Assembly (NCBI GenBank): GCA_016795155.1
Contig: JAEUIE010000029.1
Coordinates: forward strand, 62,001-126,000
Source: Planctomycetia bacterium
Lineage (GTDB): Bacteria; Planctomycetota; Planctomycetia; Gemmatales; HRBIN36
Length of the DNA stretch: 64,000 nucleotides
Direction of reading: 5' to 3'
Of this stretch, positions 16,405 through 24,769 are shown in pieces; the first letter of the stretch is position 1; every line of letters begins with the position of its first letter. The notes under the pieces were generated by a model. It saw nothing but the letters and a program-made list of their open reading frames with translations, searched no databases and was not told the DNA's origin. The position numbers and the translations under genes are program-made.

Positions 16405-18212
16405 TGCACACACCAGATCTGATCTTGCATAACGGCAGAATCACCACCCTGGATGCGAGCAAACCCGAAGTGACTGCAGTGGCCATTGCGGCCAACAGGT
16501 TTTCTGCAATTGGCGATGATGCGGAGATACTACGCCTGAAAGGAAATGCTACGAAACTGATCGACCTGGGTGGGCGGCGTGTTATTCCGGGATTAAACGA
16601 TTCGCATTTGCACCTGATTCGAGGCGGGCTGAACTACAACATGGAGCTGCGATGGGATGGCGTGCCTTCACTGGCCGATGCCCTACGTATGCTGAAAGAG
16701 CAGGCCCAGCGAACGCCTCCGCCACAATGGGTGCGTGTTGTTGGTGGCTGGACAGAGTTTCAGTTCGCTGAGCGCAGGCTACCTACTCTGGACGAAATTA
16801 ATGCGGTTTGCGCTGATACACCGGTCTTCGTTCTGCATTTGTATGATCGTGCGTTGCTCAACGCCGCAGCCCTGCGTGCCTGTGGCTACACGAAGGACAC
16901 GCCTAATCCTCCAGGTGGTGAAATCCAGCGTGACAAGTTAGGGAATCCGACAGGCCTACTCATCGCCAAGCCAAACGCCATGTTACTCTATGCAACGCTG
17001 GCCAAGGGGCCGAAGCTGCCAGCTGAATATCAATTGAACTCGACACGGCAGTTTATGCGAGAACTCAATCGCCTGGGGTTGACCAGTGTGATTGATGCAG
17101 GTGGTGGTTTCCAGAACTATCCCGAAGACTACCAGATCATGGACGAACTGCACCGTCGGGGCGAGATGACGGTGCGAGTGGCATACAACCTTTTCACTCA
17201 GCACCCCAAACAGGAATATGACGACTTCGCCAAATGGATCGCCATGACCAAACCTGGTGCCGGCAGCGACTTCTACCGAATGAACGGTGCAGGGGAGATG
17301 CTGACATTTTCCGCTGCAGACTTTGAGGATTTTCTGGAACCCCGTCCCGATCTTTTTCCATCACTCGAAGAAGAGCTTACTCGCGTTGTTGGCCTGCTGG
17401 CTAAACATCGCTGGCCATTCCGACTGCATGCAACCTACGATGAATCAATTTCGCGGTTCCTCAATGTCTTTGAAACAGTAAATCGTGATGTTCCTTTTGA
17501 TGGCTTGCGTTGGTTTTTTGATCATGCAGAAACAGTAAGCGAACGCAACCTGGATCGCATCAGGGCTCTCGGTGGCGGAATTGCTGTCCAGCACCGCATG
17601 GCTTACCAGGGTGAGTACTTCATCAATCGGTATGGCGCAAAGGCAGCAGGCAATTCGCCGCCCATAACAAAGATGCTGAAAACCGGAATACCTGTTGGAG
17701 CAGGCACCGATGCCACACGCGTAGCCAGCTACAACCCTTGGGTCTCACTCTATTGGATGGTTGCTGGCAAGACGGTTGGGGGTACAACGCTCTATTCCGA
17801 AAACAATCGATTAGACCGCCTCGAAGCCCTTCGAAGATACACCCAAGGAAGCGCGTGGTTCTCAGGTGAAGAAACAAACAAAGGCGCCATTACACCTGAA
17901 CAACTGGCAGATGTAGCTGTGTTGAACAATGACTACTTCACTGTGCCCGAAGAAGAAATCAAACGCATCGAATCGATACTCACCATCGTCGATGGTAAAG
18001 TGGTATATGGAGCAGGTACCTATGCCACATTATCACCGACTGTTCCACTCGCAATGCCCGACTGGTCGCCGGTGAAACACTATGGCGGCTACCATCGTTC
18101 AGCTATTCAACCAAAAGGAGCATCAATAGCGGGACATAATCTGATGGCAATGCTTGCCCCCTGCTCAAGCGCCATCTGGGGTACGATGGGCTGTGACTGT
18201 TTTGTGTTTTGA
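16404..18212 (+). CDS. Amidohydrolase family protein (YtcJ-like, amidohydrolase 3)
   Basis: This 602-residue metal-dependent hydrolase of the TIM-barrel amidohydrolase superfamily has the N-terminal beta-sandwich (DLILHNGRITTLD), the H-x-H metal site in NDSHLHLIRGG, later ligand candidates in RLHATYDESI and FFDHAETVSE, and the Asp in PVGAGTDATR. The C-terminus ends WGTMGCDCFVF, close to the Cys-Cys aromatic tail seen in this subgroup. The substrate is unknown. Its ATG overlaps the stop of the ABM gene by one base (TGATG), so it is the last gene of the coupled operon. An in-frame codon far upstream (16239) is rejected because it would lie inside the ABM gene. Confidence 0.9.
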   Translation: MHTPDLILHNGRITTLDASKPEVTAVAIAANRFSAIGDDAEILRLKGNATKLIDLGGRRVIPGLNDSHLHLIRGGLNYNMELRWDGVPSLADALRMLKEQAQRTPPPQWVRVVGGWTEFQFAERRLPTLDEINAVCADTPVFVLHLYDRALLNAAALRACGYTKDTPNPPGGEIQRDKLGNPTGLLIAKPNAMLLYATLAKGPKLPAEYQLNSTRQFMRELNRLGLTSVIDAGGGFQNYPEDYQIMDELHRRGEMTVRVAYNLFTQHPKQEYDDFAKWIAMTKPGAGSDFYRMNGAGEMLTFSAADFEDFLEPRPDLFPSLEEELTRVVGLLAKHRWPFRLHATYDESISRFLNVFETVNRDVPFDGLRWFFDHAETVSERNLDRIRALGGGIAVQHRMAYQGEYFINRYGAKAAGNSPPITKMLKTGIPVGAGTDATRVASYNPWVSLYWMVAGKTVGGTTLYSENNRLDRLEALRRYTQGSAWFSGEETNKGAITPEQLADVAVLNNDYFTVPEEEIKRIESILTIVDGKVVYGAGTYATLSPTVPLAMPDWSPVKHYGGYHRSAIQPKGASIAGHNLMAMLAPCSSAIWGTMGCDCFVF

Positions 18213-18486
18213 TCCTTGAACTGGTGTAATAAGTGGTGACCGGGATTGGTTAAACTGCGTAAGTCTAACTGAAAACTAAACTTAGAACGCCTTGCCACCA
18301 GGCTCATAATCCCTTGGTTGCAGGTTCGAATCCTGCTGGGCCCATTAGACATTTTTCTTGCTTGAACTTTTCTGACATAGTGAACCGCTGAAGTCCTTTT
18401 AGATGGAATGCCGATGAAACAGGAAAAGCTATCGCTAATGCGCTGCTGTCACAGCTTTGGCATCCACGTCGATAAGGGCTGTGGCC
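18213..18486. other. Intergenic region with tRNA fragment, between hydrolase operon and barrel gene
   Basis: This 274-base stretch contains no convincing gene. Its only clear element is the 3' half of a tRNA-Met at 18303-18344. I see no complete tRNA, no integrase, and no -24/-12 promoter for the barrel gene that follows. Confidence 0.6.
18303..18344 (+). other. 3' fragment of a tRNA-Met gene (anticodon loop to discriminator), probable attachment-site scar
   Basis: The sequence reads anticodon loop CTCATAA, 3' anticodon stem TCCCT, variable TGGTT, T-stem/loop GCAGG-TTCGAAT-CCTGC, acceptor TGGGCCC and discriminator A. The 5' half (acceptor GGGCCCA, D-arm, AGGGA stem) is absent: the bases before the loop are ACCAGG, which cannot pair with TCCCT. 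A tRNA piece running from the anticodon loop to the 3' end is the standard footprint of tyrosine-recombinase integration. No recombinase is visible in the window. It is therefore not a functional tRNA. Confidence 0.75.
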
Positions 18487-19653
18487 ATGGAAGTACTTAC
18501 TGGACTGTTGTTATTGACATGCATTTTGGATGAGACGCAACAAGCGGCAAGTGATCCTGCGCCTGAGGTCGGGTGGCTCATGCAGTCGCTGGCCGGCACA
18601 CGGGCAGGATGCTGGCTTAATGCCCATCAAACAACCATCAGTGGCTGGAGCAATTTCTCATTCACCGGTAGTTCGGCTGGGCAGGATCAACTGCCGATGG
18701 GGTTCAACTATCAAGCCAATGAGTTTCTGTTGCAACAGAACTGGTTGAGGATCGATAGACCACTCGATACCGAAGCCAAGACCCCCTCATGGGGCTACCA
18801 TGCTGATCTGATTCTGCCCGGCAGTGACTACCGCTTCACAGTCGCACGTGGACTGTGGGACAGCCAGTTGACTGCCAACAACGGGCAACCCAATACTTAC
18901 GGCATCGATCCCGTCCAGTTCTATGCCCAGTGGTATCTGCCTGAGTTCGGACAGGGACTGGAAATCAAAGCTGGTCGCTTCTTCGCTCAGTATGGAGTGG
19001 AGAGCATTGATGCCTCGCTCAATGCCCTGGCTTCGCGTTCGTATACGTTCATCTACAATCCGTTCACCCACACTGGTGCAGTCACCACTCTGAAACTGAA
19101 CGACGACTGGAGTGTGCAGAATGGCATCGTAACCGGCTCCGATGTCTTTATTGATTCAGCAGCAAACCCCACCTACATCGGCAGTATCAAATGGGCGCCG
19201 AAGGATGGCAAAGCCAGTGCCCTCTTCGCAGTGATCCTCGGCAATGGTCAGTTCGATGTTTCTGAGAACTTCCACAACCCACAAATATTCGATCTGGTCC
19301 TCACCTACAAACTATCTGACAAGCTCACCTGGACCGGCGAAGGGCTCTACGGATTTACCAATGATGTCCCAGGCATCGGCTACGCGAATTGGTATGGCAT
19401 CGTCAACTATCTGACCTACCAGGTCTGCGACACTCTCTCAGCCACCACACGTGTCGAATTCTTTGATGACATACAGGGACAGCGAACAGGTTACGCCGGG
19501 CTTTATTCGACAGTGACGACGGGCTTCACCTACAAGCCCAAGCCCTGGCTCTGGATTCGCCCCGAAGTACGTTATGATCACAACGATGCCCGGCCATTTG
19601 AAGGGGAATCGAAGCTGATCACCGCTGCCTTTGATGTACTCATACGCTGGTAA
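18487..19653 (+). CDS. Outer-membrane beta-barrel protein (porin-like)
   Basis: The 388-residue product has a short hydrophobic leader (EVLTGLLLLTC) and then alternating hydrophobic/polar strands rich in aromatic residues (WGYHADLILPG, YGIDPVQFYAQWYLP, EIKAGRFFAQYG). It ends with a terminal strand finishing in LIRW. This resembles the outer membrane beta-barrel family often annotated as BBP2 / DUF1597. It converges on the kdp genes, and a hairpin lies between the two stops. Passage of potassium across the outer membrane is a guess from position only. Alternative starts are GTG at 18481 and TTG at 18457. The leader ends in a possible lipobox (LLTC), which would be odd for a barrel. Confidence 0.82.
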   Translation: MEVLTGLLLLTCILDETQQAASDPAPEVGWLMQSLAGTRAGCWLNAHQTTISGWSNFSFTGSSAGQDQLPMGFNYQANEFLLQQNWLRIDRPLDTEAKTPSWGYHADLILPGSDYRFTVARGLWDSQLTANNGQPNTYGIDPVQFYAQWYLPEFGQGLEIKAGRFFAQYGVESIDASLNALASRSYTFIYNPFTHTGAVTTLKLNDDWSVQNGIVTGSDVFIDSAANPTYIGSIKWAPKDGKASALFAVILGNGQFDVSENFHNPQIFDLVLTYKLSDKLTWTGEGLYGFTNDVPGIGYANWYGIVNYLTYQVCDTLSATTRVEFFDDIQGQRTGYAGLYSTVTTGFTYKPKPWLWIRPEVRYDHNDARPFEGESKLITAAFDVLIRW

Positions 19654-19662
19654 AGGAAGTAA

Positions 19663-19688
19663 GGGGATCGGCTGTCACGTCGATCCCC
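19663..19688. terminator. Hairpin between convergent barrel and kdpC genes
   Basis: An eight-base perfect inverted repeat, GGGGATCG at 19663-19670 and CGATCCCC at 19681-19688 with a ten-base loop, lies between the stop of the barrel gene (19653) and the stop of kdpC (19718). It has no long T-tract on either side, so it may act as a bidirectional or factor-dependent terminator. Confidence 0.55.
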
Positions 19689-19717
19689 TACCCCAGCGAC
19701 TGGCTGAATCCAGTCAA

Positions 19718-20275
19718 CTATCGTTGTTCAGCGAAGGATTTCTGCAGTACCAGATTGAGTTCGAGTACCTTCACCAGTGGTGGACAACCTGCCAGGCCAA
19801 ACATTGGTTCATAGGCGTGTTCTTTCAGCAATTTGTCAATGATCGCTTCTGTTTGCGATTCCTGTTGCTGAGTCTTCCTGGCCCACGCCTGTGCAATGCG
19901 TTTCATCTGTAGCTGTGCATTCGCCAAGGTGATGTGGGGGTCCAACCCCGAGCCGGATGCAGTTACAGCATCAGCAGGTATAGTGCCGGTTGACTGGAGG
20001 GTCTTGAGCGCAGCTACCACTCGTTCACGGAGTTTGGGATTGTTCGCCCCTAGGTTGGAACCACCCGAGCCAGCAGCGTTGTAATCCACTGCAGAAGGAC
20101 GTGGCTGAAACCACTCATCCCCCTTGAACGGTTGAGCGATGAGACGGGAGCCGATAACAGTGCCTTTCGCATCAGTCAGCAAGCTGCCTGCAGCCTGGCT
20201 TGGGAATAGTCCCATTCCAATGAGAAACAGCAAGAGTGGATAGCCGATGCAGCACAGCAGCACCGTACCGGCCAC
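19718..20275 (-). CDS. kdpC: Potassium-transporting ATPase KdpC subunit
   Basis: This is the KdpC subunit of the KdpFABC high-affinity K+ pump. It has an N-terminal membrane helix (LLCCIGYPLLLFLIGMGLFP), then KGTVIGSRLIAQPF, a conserved SAVDYNAAGSGGSNLGANNP block, DAVTASGSGLDPHITLANAQ, and a long helix. This start is the GTG at 20275 (185 residues). The frame is open upstream to a TGA at 20324-20326 and would add ISHFRAQLILV, which resembles normal KdpC starts. The only codons available there are ATT (20308) or ATC (20305), preceded by AAGGA at proper spacing. The gene is separated from kdpB by an extra small membrane-protein gene. Confidence 0.92.
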   Translation of the reverse strand: MAGTVLLCCIGYPLLLFLIGMGLFPSQAAGSLLTDAKGTVIGSRLIAQPFKGDEWFQPRPSAVDYNAAGSGGSNLGANNPKLRERVVAALKTLQSTGTIPADAVTASGSGLDPHITLANAQLQMKRIAQAWARKTQQQESQTEAIIDKLLKEHAYEPMFGLAGCPPLVKVLELNLVLQKSFAEQR

Positions 20276-20280
20276 AAGAA

Positions 20281-20598
20281 TCAGTTGTGCACGGAAATGG
20301 CTGATAATTGCGGTATTCCTTCTTCAGCAAGAGTATTGTTCGTGTCGATTTCCATGGCTCCACCGGTGATGGCACCAGCTGCTGTTCCAAGAATGATCAG
20401 GGCGACATAGTCCCAGTAAATGGAACCTGGACAGAGCATGAACGCGAAGAGCAGACCAGCCATCCCGCCAATGCCCGACCAGAGTACTATCACTGCGAGC
20501 ACCTCGCCCTCACGAGTAAGCTGGCTCCAGATACTGACAGGTGCGTTCTGAGCATCATTCCAAGTGGTCGAAGAGTCCCAGGTAGAAGGCGTGATCAT
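20281..20598 (-). CDS. Unrecognised small membrane protein inside the kdp operon
   Basis: This 105-residue product has a soluble N-terminus (about 35 residues, Trp-rich) and two hydrophobic segments: VLAVIVLWSGIGGMAGLLFA near residues 36-55 and DYVALIILGTAAGAITGGAM near 65-85, with glycine zippers. Its ATG at 20598 overlaps the kdpB stop by one base (TGATG). It ends five bases before the GTG proposed for kdpC, or overlaps kdpC if the non-AUG start is used. The coupling argues that it is translated as part of the kdp operon. I know no standard Kdp subunit of this kind. It could be an accessory or assembly factor for the pump; that is inference. Confidence 0.7.
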   Translation of the reverse strand: MITPSTWDSSTTWNDAQNAPVSIWSQLTREGEVLAVIVLWSGIGGMAGLLFAFMLCPGSIYWDYVALIILGTAAGAITGGAMEIDTNNTLAEEGIPQLSAISVHN

Positions 20599-22748
20599 CA
20601 GGCACCCCATACTCCAGCAAGAACCATGTCAATCAGCTTGATGCCTACGAAAGGCACCAATACCCCGCCCAATCCCCACACCAGCAGATTGCGTCGCAAC
20701 AGTGCATCGGCACCGACCGGACGGTAAGTCACACCCTTGAGTGCGATTGGTATCAGACAGGGAATGACGATGGCGTTGAAGATCACCGCTGACAGAATGG
20801 CAGACGTCGGCGAAGCCAGATGCATGAAATCGAGGGACTTCAGCCAGGGCAACGTGTCCGCAAAGAGTGCAGGAACGATGGCGAAGTACTTGGCCATATC
20901 GTTGGCGATGCTGAACGTGGTGAGAGCCCCACGGGTCATCAGCAACTGTTTTCCTACTTCCACGACTTCGATGAGCTTGGTCGGATCGCTATCAAGATCG
21001 ACCATATTCCCTGCTTCTTTGGCTGCCTGGGTACCACTGTTCATGGCCACGCCGACATCAGCCTGGGCGAGGGCCGGTGCATCATTGGTGCCATCGCCCA
21101 TCATGGCTAACAGCTTGCCCCCTGCCTGCTCGCTACGAATGTAGGCCAACTTGGCTTCGGGAGTCGCCTCCGCAATGTAGTCATCTACGCCGGCCTGCTC
21201 AGCGATATGCTTGGCAGTCAGTGGGTTGTCGCCAGTCACCATGACGGTTTTCAGGCCCATTCTTCGGAGTCGTTCGAAGCGATCACGGATGCCGGGCTTC
21301 AGAATGTCTTCGAGCACTACCATACCTGCGATGCGGTTGCCTTCGCAAACCAGTAGTGGTGTAGCACCTTGTCCGGCAGCCTGCTTGGCTTGCTCTTGAA
21401 CCACTTCAGGAGTGGTGCCGTGATTGTACTTGATATATTTCAGCACCGCATCGATAGCCCCCTTGCGAATGCTCTCACCATTGGGAATATCGACCCCACT
21501 CATGCGGGTTTGAGCACTGAATGGGACAAAGTGAGCATTGGCCGGAGGTTCCGCAGCCATGATGTTAACACCGGGTTGTCGCCGGTAGAGTTCGACAATG
21601 CTCTTGCCTTCCGGCGTCTCATCAGACGCTGAAGCCAGGGTTGCCAAGCGACCCACTTCGACAGCGCTGTAATCCCCGAAGGGCACGAAGCGGGTTGCCC
21701 GGCGATTCCCCATGGTGATCGTGCCGGTCTTATCCAGAAGCAGCGTATCGACATCGCCCGCCACCTCGACCGCTTTGCCACTCTTGGCGATGATGTTGGA
21801 CCGAAGAGCCCGATCCATTCCTGCAATACCAATCGCAGCGAGCAAGGCACCAATAGTGGTAGGAATCAGGCAAACCAGCAGTGCCACCAGCGTCGGGATA
21901 TCGGTACCCAGGCTGGAGACTGCAGGCACCCCATTGAAGTCAGCCATGTACTGCTCAGCATGACGTGCCAGTGGCCAGAGTGTTGCTGTGACGATGAGGA
22001 AGATCAGCGTGAAAGCTGCCAGAACAATGGAAAGTGCTATTTCATTGGGTGTACGCTGCCTCTTGGCACCTTCGACGAGGGCGATCATCTTGTCGAGGAA
22101 AGATTCGCCTTGCTTGACCGTCACTTTGACGAGGATGCGATCGGAGAGTACTCGTGTACCACCCGTTACACCAGAACGGTCGCCACCCGCTTCACGAACC
22201 ACCGGAGCAGACTCACCGGTGATGGCTGATTCATCGACGGATGCAACGCCTTCGACGATTTCTCCGTCAGCAGGGATCAGTTCACCTGCCACCACCAGTA
22301 CCACATCACCCTCTGCCAGTTGAGTAGAGACGGTGGTCTCCAAATGCTTCTCACTTGCAGCCGAGAGAGAGACCACCTGTTTGAGTCGAACCGCAGGTGT
22401 TGCCTGACGTGTCTTTCGCAAAGCATCGGCCTGGGCTTTACCCCGTGCTTCTGCCAGTGCTTCTGCAAAGTTGGCAAACAGTAGCGTGATGATGAGCCAG
22501 GCATTGAGCGTCATTAAATAGCTGAGCGGTACCTGAGTTGCTTCCGGGTTGAACACCGCAGCGAAGGTGTAAAGGAGGGAAAGAAAAGTTCCCACCTCGA
22601 CCACGAACATCACCGGGTTCTTCCAGAGAATGTCAGGCCGTAGCATCACGATGGAACGCCAGGCAGCGACCTTCAGCAACTCAGGTGCGAAGATGCTTAA
22701 GCTGCGACTTTGACGGCGAGCCAATTTCGGCTCATTCACAGCGATCAC
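20598..22748 (-). CDS. kdpB: Potassium-transporting ATPase ATP-binding subunit KdpB
   Basis: This 716-residue P-type ATPase catalytic subunit couples ATP hydrolysis to K+ uptake through KdpA. It has DESAITGESAPV (actuator domain), the phosphorylation motif LLLDKTGTITMGN with Asp near 339, the KGA nucleotide-binding motif in IRKGAIDAV, VVTGDNPLTA and MMGDGTNDAPALAQADVG. The start is the GTG at 22748: it is preceded by AAGGAG with six bases of spacing and follows the kdpA stop after ten bases. An earlier in-frame codon (22796) would lie inside kdpA. The protein is slightly longer than the usual 680-700 residues. Confidence 0.97.
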   Translation of the reverse strand: MIAVNEPKLARRQSRSLSIFAPELLKVAAWRSIVMLRPDILWKNPVMFVVEVGTFLSLLYTFAAVFNPEATQVPLSYLMTLNAWLIITLLFANFAEALAEARGKAQADALRKTRQATPAVRLKQVVSLSAASEKHLETTVSTQLAEGDVVLVVAGELIPADGEIVEGVASVDESAITGESAPVVREAGGDRSGVTGGTRVLSDRILVKVTVKQGESFLDKMIALVEGAKRQRTPNEIALSIVLAAFTLIFLIVTATLWPLARHAEQYMADFNGVPAVSSLGTDIPTLVALLVCLIPTTIGALLAAIGIAGMDRALRSNIIAKSGKAVEVAGDVDTLLLDKTGTITMGNRRATRFVPFGDYSAVEVGRLATLASASDETPEGKSIVELYRRQPGVNIMAAEPPANAHFVPFSAQTRMSGVDIPNGESIRKGAIDAVLKYIKYNHGTTPEVVQEQAKQAAGQGATPLLVCEGNRIAGMVVLEDILKPGIRDRFERLRRMGLKTVMVTGDNPLTAKHIAEQAGVDDYIAEATPEAKLAYIRSEQAGGKLLAMMGDGTNDAPALAQADVGVAMNSGTQAAKEAGNMVDLDSDPTKLIEVVEVGKQLLMTRGALTTFSIANDMAKYFAIVPALFADTLPWLKSLDFMHLASPTSAILSAVIFNAIVIPCLIPIALKGVTYRPVGADALLRRNLLVWGLGGVLVPFVGIKLIDMVLAGVWGA

Positions 22749-22758
22749 GGGTAACTCC

Positions 22759-24462
22759 TTATTTGCCGAATGGCATAGTGCCAAGGTGTTCTGCAACTGG
22801 TCCTAACGCAGCGACGGGAAGGAATAACAACGCACCGACCAGGATGATGGTACCTAGCAGCACGAATCCAAAGGTGAGCGTTTCGGTACGAAGGGTTCCG
22901 GTGGTAAAGGGAGTTCGCTTCTTAGCTGCCAGCGATGCAGCCAGGGCAATCGGGGCAATGATCGGCACAAACCGGCAGATGAGCATCACCAGCCCTGTAG
23001 CAATGTCCCAAATCACAGCTCGTTGATTGCTTGGCAGCTTCTCAGGATTGCGGAAGTCGTCAGCGGTGCCAACCGTATCAGCCAGACCTTCGAAGCCTGA
23101 ACCATTGTTCGCGGAGGCGGACGAGAATTCGTAGAGCATTTCGCTCAGCCCATGGGGGCCAGGGTTGTTCACTGCACCGGTACCCCAATCGCTGATGGCT
23201 GCGATACCTGTCGGAACCAGGATCATCAGCGGATGGATGAGGAGTGCCAGCATAGCCAGCTTCATTTCGCGGGCTTCCACTTTCTTGCCCAGGTATTCCG
23301 GGGTCCGTCCTACCATCAGGCCAGCCAGGAAGACCGCGACAATGAGATAGACCAGAAAGTTGATCATCCCCACACCAACGCCACCGAAGATGCAGTTTAG
23401 CCACATGCCTGAAAGTGGTGTCAACCCAGAAAGGGGGTTCAGGCTATCGTGCATGCAATTGACGGAGCCGTTTGAAGTGCAGGTGGTAATCGCTGCCCAC
23501 GTTGGGCCAGCTGAAGGACCAAACCGAAGTTCTTTCCCTTCGAGGTTGCCGTTAATTTGATCCAGTGGCAGTGAATGCAAACCGGGGTTAGGCTGCAACG
23601 TATCGGTGGCGATACCCCAGATGAGGAAGGTCACCAGGAACAGAAGCATCACTCCAAAGAGAAGTGTCGCATGCCGTTGGGCTTTCAGCATGTTGCCAAA
23701 GAGGAACACACAAGCCATGGGGACGAGGATGATGGAGATACATTCGAGATTGTTTGTCCAGGCAGAAGGGTTTTCAAAGGGATGGCACGAGTTCGCACCG
23801 AAGAAGCCACCACCATTGGTTCCCAATTGCTTGATAGCCACGATGGCTGCCACGGGGCCACGGGCGATGGTTTGGTCACCAACAGCCAGCGTCTTCACCG
23901 CCGCAGCGCCTTCCAGTGTCATGGGCACACCACCTGCCAGCAGGAGTACACCAACGATGATAGACAGAGGCAAAAAGACCCAAACGACACCGCGCCATAA
24001 ATCGACATAGAAATTGCCTACGTCTATATCACCCCGCAAGGCACGGATGATGACGAGCAGCGCAGCCAAGCCGATAGCAGGTGTCACGAACTGCTTCCAG
24101 CAGATGAAGAAGAGCTGGCTGAAGTACGAAAGATGCACCTCGCCGGAATAGTGCTGGAGATTCGTGTTGGTCAGGAACGATGCGGCAGTGTTGAAGATCG
24201 TCGTCGGTGCCAGCATCCCCTTGTTATCAGGATTGAGTGGCAACCACGGCTGAAGCAACAACACCAGGAAGCCAATCACAAAGACGAGCACATTGAAACT
24301 CAGCATCGCCAGGCAATACTGCTTCCAGTTCTGTGCACCGGTATCGAGCTGCTTTTCAAGCCAACCTTGTGCAGGACGATCCAGCACTTTCGTGAGATAA
24401 CGACCGAGTGGAATCGAAAGAAGTACAGCTACGAACACTATCAGCAATGGCAGCAGCCACAT
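22759..24462 (-). CDS. kdpA: Potassium-transporting ATPase KdpA subunit
   Basis: This 567-residue channel-like subunit of KdpFABC belongs to the superfamily of K+ transporters with four selectivity-filter segments. Recognisable parts are NTAASFLTNTNLQHYSGE, GTNGGGFFGANSCHPFENP, GVGVGMINFLVYLI and ASANNGSGFEGL. About ten membrane helices are visible. It follows kdpF after 12 bases and precedes kdpB after ten. The length is normal for the family. Confidence 0.97.
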   Translation of the reverse strand: MWLLPLLIVFVAVLLSIPLGRYLTKVLDRPAQGWLEKQLDTGAQNWKQYCLAMLSFNVLVFVIGFLVLLLQPWLPLNPDNKGMLAPTTIFNTAASFLTNTNLQHYSGEVHLSYFSQLFFICWKQFVTPAIGLAALLVIIRALRGDIDVGNFYVDLWRGVVWVFLPLSIIVGVLLLAGGVPMTLEGAAAVKTLAVGDQTIARGPVAAIVAIKQLGTNGGGFFGANSCHPFENPSAWTNNLECISIILVPMACVFLFGNMLKAQRHATLLFGVMLLFLVTFLIWGIATDTLQPNPGLHSLPLDQINGNLEGKELRFGPSAGPTWAAITTCTSNGSVNCMHDSLNPLSGLTPLSGMWLNCIFGGVGVGMINFLVYLIVAVFLAGLMVGRTPEYLGKKVEAREMKLAMLALLIHPLMILVPTGIAAISDWGTGAVNNPGPHGLSEMLYEFSSASANNGSGFEGLADTVGTADDFRNPEKLPSNQRAVIWDIATGLVMLICRFVPIIAPIALAASLAAKKRTPFTTGTLRTETLTFGFVLLGTIILVGALLFLPVAALGPVAEHLGTMPFGK

Positions 24463-24474
24463 GAGATCAAGCTC

Positions 24475-24555
24475 CTAGAACCACTCTGGTCGCAGCAACG
24501 CTGCCACCAGATAGGCAAGTAGAAAGAGGGTCAGGATGATGGTGATCCAGATCAT
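24475..24555 (-). CDS. kdpF: KdpF small subunit
   Basis: This 26-residue peptide (MIWITIILTLFLLAYLVAAL then LRPEWF) is a single membrane helix ending in the L-x-R-P-E-x-F tail typical of KdpF, the peptide that stabilises the KdpABC complex. It lies 12 bases upstream of kdpA. A ribosome site AAGGTG precedes the ATG. Confidence 0.88.
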   Translation of the reverse strand: MIWITIILTLFLLAYLVAALLRPEWF

Positions 24556-24564
24556 GTCAGCACC

Positions 24565-24660
24565 TTAAACCCGTTCGCAGAATCGGACGAAGGCGATCAT
24601 GCCAGCCAGGGCGACGAGGCCCAGAAGCAACATCCCAACGTACCAGGGAAGGAAATCCAT
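24565..24660 (-). CDS. 31-residue membrane micropeptide, first gene of the kdp operon
   Basis: The reading frame encodes MDFLPWYVGMLLLGLVALAG followed by MIAFVRFCERV, one membrane helix with a basic end. A CCGGAG ribosome site sits seven bases before the ATG, and the stop lies nine bases before kdpF. It is not KdpF itself, since it lacks the RPE tail, but it has a similar size and topology. Its start lies about 20 bases downstream of the predicted transcription start of the sigma-54 promoter at 24691-24706. The function is unknown; it may be a second small pump subunit. Confidence 0.65.
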   Translation of the reverse strand: MDFLPWYVGMLLLGLVALAGMIAFVRFCERV

Positions 24661-24690
24661 GATGCACTCCGGTTGAACCTCGTGATGGAA

Positions 24691-24706
24691 TGCACGGAGC
24701 GTGCCA
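24691..24706 (-). promoter_or_regulatory. Sigma-54 (-24/-12) promoter of the kdp operon
   Basis: On the minus strand the sequence is TGGCACGCTCCGTGCA. The consensus is TGGCACG-N4-TTGCA/T, so all bases match except one T of the -12 element. The GG and GC pairs are ten bases apart, as required. Transcription would start near 24680, about 20 bases before the first kdp micropeptide. An NtrC-type activator is encoded divergently. Confidence 0.82.
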
Positions 24707-24769
24707 ATGGCTTGGAGTTATCGAAAGGTGCTTGGAACTAGGGCGATTGATGAGGCACGTGGAAAGTGA

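Noticed and set aside
18303-18344. A functional tRNA-Met gene
   Set aside because: The 5' half including acceptor strand and D-arm is absent and the anticodon stem cannot form.
18107-18352. Minus-strand 81-residue frame across the tRNA fragment
   Set aside because: It is the antisense translation of the tRNA sequence and the amidohydrolase end; such frames are recurrent misannotations.
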